Under the pieces are notes generated by a model. It had not been told where the DNA came from. It was given only the letters and a program-made list of their open reading frames with translations, and did not search any database. From Tannerella sp. (GTDB lineage Bacteria; Bacteroidota; Bacteroidia; Bacteroidales; Tannerellaceae): a stretch of DNA of 9,531 nucleotides. The DNA lies in contig JAISWC010000050.1 of NCBI GenBank assembly GCA_031271245.1, positions 1 through 9,531 of the forward strand. Reading direction: 5' to 3'. This document shows, piece after piece, positions 8,445 through 9,531 of the stretch; the first letter of the stretch is position 1; every line of letters starts with the position of its first letter. The position numbers and the translations under genes were made by a program.

Positions 8445-8479
8445 AAAAAGGGCATAGAGCGTTGTCGATTCAATACAAC
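8445..8479 (+). repeat. 35-bp direct repeat, copy 1
   Basis: The first half is AAAAAGGGCATAGAGC and the second half is GTTGTCGATTCAATACAAC. The second half is a small dyad: GTTGT and ACAAC pair across a 9-nt loop. It is preceded by the heptamer fragment GAATTGAGAATGAAA (8433-8447), which slightly overlaps it. Confidence 0.9.
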
Positions 8480-8481
8480 CC

Positions 8482-8589
8482 CGCTCGGCGTAGGCTCTGC
8501 CTGCGTCGTGTTAAAAGCATGTCTCCAGACATGCTGCAAGCGAGGACGCTTGCTTTTAATACGACGAAGGCTGGAGCCTTCGCCGAGCG
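8482..8589. repeat. Nested inverted repeat, possible branched RNA or cruciform
   Basis: The outer stem CGCTCGGCG (8482-8490) pairs perfectly with CGCCGAGCG (8581-8589). Inside, AGGC-TCT-GCCT (8492-8502) and GAAGGC-TGGA-GCCTTC (8566-8581) form hairpins on the two sides; the last base of the second overlaps the outer stem. A central stem GTCGTGTTAAAA (8505-8516) pairs with TTTTAATACGAC (8554-8565), with one G-T pair. That stem is capped by two perfect hairpins, GCATGTC-TCCA-GACATGC (8517-8534) and GCAAGCG-AGGA-CGCTTGC (8536-8553). The two halves mirror each other. Loops TCCA and TGGA are complementary. It may act as RNA, or as single-stranded or cruciform DNA; no function is shown. Confidence 0.85.
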
Positions 8590-8611
8590 AGGAATTGAGA
8601 ATGAAAGAGGA

Positions 8612-8646
8612 AAAAAGGGCATAGAGCGTTGTCGATTCAATACAAC
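8612..8646 (+). repeat. 35-bp direct repeat, copy 2
   Basis: Identical over 35 bp to 8445-8479. It is also preceded by GAATTGAGAATGAAA (8592-8606), but with 7 extra bases between the fragment and the repeat. The pair therefore brackets the palindromic core, with 132 bp between the two copies. That distance and the lack of further copies argue against a CRISPR array. Confidence 0.9.
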
Positions 8647-8689
8647 TGTATTCTTCATTCTCCATTCTCAATTCTCAATTCTCAATTCT

Positions 8690-8719
8690 TTTTGTACATG
8701 AAACCCGCCCTTTTGTACA
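8690..8719. promoter_or_regulatory. Two TTTTGTACA boxes 21 bp apart, possible regulator sites
   Basis: TTTTGTACA occurs at 8690-8698 and again at 8711-8719, a start-to-start distance of 21 bp, or two DNA turns. Each contains the palindrome TGTACA. The second copy ends 14 bp before the proposed -33 box of the next promoter, a typical place for activator or repressor binding. The first copy abuts the right end of the repeat element. The regulator is unknown. Confidence 0.4.
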
Positions 8720-8733
8720 AAATTTCCGTGCAG

Positions 8734-8766
8734 TTCGTGGAGTATTGCGGGGAATCTTTATCTTTG
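8734..8766 (+). promoter_or_regulatory. Bacteroidota-type promoter in the long intergenic region
   Basis: TTCG (8734-8737, one base off TTTG), a 21-bp spacer, then TATCTTTG (8759-8766), a full match to TAnnTTTG. A second -7-like box, TAAATTTG (8785-8792), lies just downstream with TTTG 18 bp before it. No long gene starts nearby, so the transcript would cover either a 48-codon ORF at 8809, a non-coding RNA, or a leader of about 590 nt to the gene at 9365. Confidence 0.55.
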
Positions 8767-8808
8767 CCGCTGTTTTTGTAGCAATAAATTTGTATAGATT
8801 TTAAACTG

Positions 8809-8955
8809 ATGAAATTTACGGATGAAAATAAAAGAGACCTGTTCTCGATGCATATTGCCACTGCTGGCGCCCGGGTGACGGGTGTTTCGGAAGCGGCCTC
8901 TTCCGTATTGTTAAAAAATACCCCCCCCCCCATACAAATTTTAACATACAAATAA
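8809..8955 (+). CDS. Doubtful 48-residue ORF containing an 11-C tract
   Basis: This ORF starts about 36 nt after the expected transcription start of the promoter at 8734-8766 and is preceded by an A/T-rich stretch, as is usual for Bacteroidota starts. The product begins MKFTDENKRDLFSMHIATAG and ends PPPIQILTYK. I recognise no domain, signal peptide or membrane segment. Codons 38-41 (ACC CCC CCC CCC) are made by a run of 11 C (8921-8931), so slippage would change the C-terminus. It may be an unexpressed frame. The evidence is position behind a promoter only. Confidence 0.18.
   Translation: MKFTDENKRDLFSMHIATAGARVTGVSEAASSVLLKNTPPPIQILTYK
8921..8931. repeat. Homopolymer of 11 C flanked by an 8-bp inverted repeat
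   Basis: Eleven C in a row is long enough for slipped-strand length change. TGTTAAAA (8909-8916) and its complement TTTTAACA (8939-8946) flank the tract. The tract lies about 155 bp downstream of the promoter at 8734-8766. Such tracts are also prone to sequencing error. Confidence 0.85.
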
Positions 8956-9117
8956 CCTTTATTTTTAGTGACGGCTCCGCCTCTTTCCGCGGAGACTTTA
9001 AACGCATTTCCTGTATACATTATAATAACGGCCGCGTAAACACGCTCCAAAGCATGTCCCGCGTCCGCAACCCGTTCGGAGACGCAGCCCTTCGGCAAAC
9101 GTTCACGCAACCGGTAT
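8956..9117. other. Intergenic stretch with small hairpins, no gene seen
   Basis: This part of the long spacer holds a hairpin CTCCGC-8 nt-GCGGAG (8975-8994) with no T run after it, and a stem GCGTC (9061-9065) pairing with GACGC (9081-9085). I see no promoter of the Bacteroidota type, no tRNA-like fold and no convincing coding frame. Confidence 0.5.
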
Positions 9118-9243
9118 CCGGGTCTTCCCGGATTCATTCCGGGAACCCCCAGACTCGTTCCGGGAACCCCCAGACTCGCTCCGGGAACCCCCAAACTCGC
9201 TCCGGGAACCCCCAAACTTGCTTCGGGAACCCCCAAACCGGCG
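9118..9243. repeat. Tandem array of 21-bp units (minisatellite)
   Basis: Five units start at 9139, 9160, 9181, 9202 and 9223. Each reads CCGGGAACCCCC followed by ARACTCGYT, with drift in the last copy. A degenerate sixth unit lies upstream at 9118-9138. Because 21 is a multiple of three, the array keeps frames open on both strands: + strand SGNPQTR repeats in a frame at 9054-9368 and - strand LGVPGAS repeats in a frame at 9326-8682. The last unit contains CCCAAACCG (9232-9240), which is complementary to CGGTTTGGG at 9260-9268, a possible 9-bp stem with a 19-nt loop. The array ends about 120 bp before the next gene. Confidence 0.92.
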
Positions 9244-9290
9244 TCGAAAAGACCCGAAACGGTTTGGGTTTCCTGCTGAAAAACAGTCCG

Positions 9291-9305
9291 TTGACGGCGC
9301 GTCAA
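9291..9305. promoter_or_regulatory. Interrupted palindrome upstream of the last gene
   Basis: TTGACG - GCG - CGTCAA, with 6-bp arms and a 3-bp centre, about 60 bp before the ATG at 9365. It may be a regulator site or a hairpin in the leader RNA. No TAnnTTTG box is seen between here and the start codon. Confidence 0.3.
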
Positions 9306-9364
9306 ACCGCCAAAACGGTATTCCATATACGAATCTCGAGTATTAATTTTTTAATCCAAAAGAA

Positions 9365-9531
9365 ATGAGTACAACAGCAGACTGGATGGCGACAAGCCAC
9401 GAAGGCCTTTACAACCAGGCCAACCAGACCATCGCTTATTTAACGGCGGCCGTGCTCGCACGCATCGGTATCACCGGGCCGATTCTCGAATGGTTCAACA
9501 CCGAGTTTCTCCCCAAACATACCCGCTTCAA
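9365..9531 (+). CDS. Unrecognised protein, N-terminal 55 residues (3' end outside window)
   Basis: The frame opens at ATG 9365 behind an A-rich stretch with CAAAAGAA and stays open to the window edge. The protein begins MSTTADWMATSHEGLYNQAN and continues with a helical-looking part and a Trp/Phe-rich segment (EWFNTEFLPKHTRF). There is no signal peptide or membrane segment, so a cytoplasmic start is likely. Codon use and GC content resemble the other genes here, unlike the preceding spacer, which supports it being real. I do not recognise the family with confidence. The ATG overlaps the TGA of the repeat-containing frame at 9054-9368 (ATGA), which may be chance. The closest promoter seen is at 8734-8766, implying a long leader containing the C tract and the 21-bp array. 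Confidence 0.75.
   Translation, partial: MSTTADWMATSHEGLYNQANQTIAYLTAAVLARIGITGPILEWFNTEFLPKHTRF

Larger units (their letters stand above)
8410..8690. repeat. Composite repeat element with inverted heptamer ends, direct repeats and a palindromic core
   Basis: About 280 bp with layered structure. The left end (8413-8444) is a run of heptamers AATTGAG AATTGAG AATGGAG AATTGAG AATG. The right end (8653-8687) is the inverted form: CTTCATT, CTCCATT, then three CTCAATT. The ends therefore form imperfect terminal inverted repeats. Inside are two exact 35-bp direct repeats, a second heptamer fragment (GAATTGAGAATGAAA at 8592-8606) and the nested palindrome at 8482-8589. No transposase and no target-site duplication is seen. 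Small open frames over it on both strands look like by-products of the repeats. It resembles a MITE or other non-autonomous intergenic repeat. Identity and copy number in the genome cannot be judged from here. Confidence 0.85.

Noticed and set aside
8445..8646. CRISPR-like repeats (35 bp, ending in ACAAC)
   Set aside because: There are only two copies, 132 bp apart, and the sequence between them is a palindrome and not spacers; no cas gene is present.
8975..8994. Hairpin CTCCGC/GCGGAG as an intrinsic terminator
   Set aside because: It has a 6-bp stem with an 8-nt loop and no T run on either strand.
9021..9026. TATAAT, sigma-70-like -10 box
   Set aside because: There is no matching -35 box at 16-18 bp, and the organism appears to use TAnnTTTG promoters.
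8682..9326. 214-codon open frame on the - strand with LGVPGAS repeats
   Set aside because: It is kept open by the 21-bp array and crosses a promoter, a C tract and AT-rich spacer; the rest of the product has no recognisable domain.

Overview
The window looks like a chromosomal segment of a Bacteroidota member, probably of the order Bacteroidales. The genes are fairly GC-rich and the spacers AT-rich. Three spacers carry the Bacteroidota-type -7 promoter element TAnnTTTG instead of sigma-70 boxes, and there are no strong Shine-Dalgarno sequences. The SerS, AsnB and GltD proteins read like Bacteroidales versions of their families. I cannot name a genus from sequence alone. All credible genes are on the + strand.

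1-4454 is a nitrogen-assimilation cluster: the 3' end of gltB (glutamate synthase large subunit), gltD (small subunit) and asnB (glutamine-hydrolysing asparagine synthetase). GltBD turns glutamine plus 2-oxoglutarate into two glutamates, and AsnB uses glutamine to amidate aspartate, so all three spend glutamine amide nitrogen. Spacers are 18 and 69 bp with no visible promoter, so co-transcription is likely.

4455-5612 begins with an 18-bp perfect palindrome directly upstream of a near-ideal Bacteroidota promoter. This promoter drives a Tat-exported calcineurin-like metallophosphoesterase whose true start is an internal ATG at 4569. 5613-8425 holds serS (seryl-tRNA synthetase) behind its own -7 element, then a phosphoglucosamine/phosphomannomutase-type hexose phosphate mutase (probably glmM) 41 bp downstream.

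8410-9364 is the unusual part, about 940 bp without a convincing gene. It starts with a composite repeat element (8410-8690): inverted arrays of the heptamer AATTGAG at the ends, two exact 35-bp direct repeats inside, and a 108-bp core (8482-8589) that is a symmetrical nest of inverted repeats able to fold into a branched structure with four hairpins. The left end of the element supplies the last codons and stop of glmM. Next come two TTTTGTACA boxes exactly 21 bp apart, a promoter, a 48-codon ORF containing an 11-C homopolymer, and a 21-bp minisatellite (9118-9243).

9365 to the end is the start of an unrecognised protein gene that runs off the window. I see no phage, CRISPR, tRNA, rRNA or transposase gene. 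The best candidates for something undescribed are the branched repeat element and the array-rich leader of the last gene.
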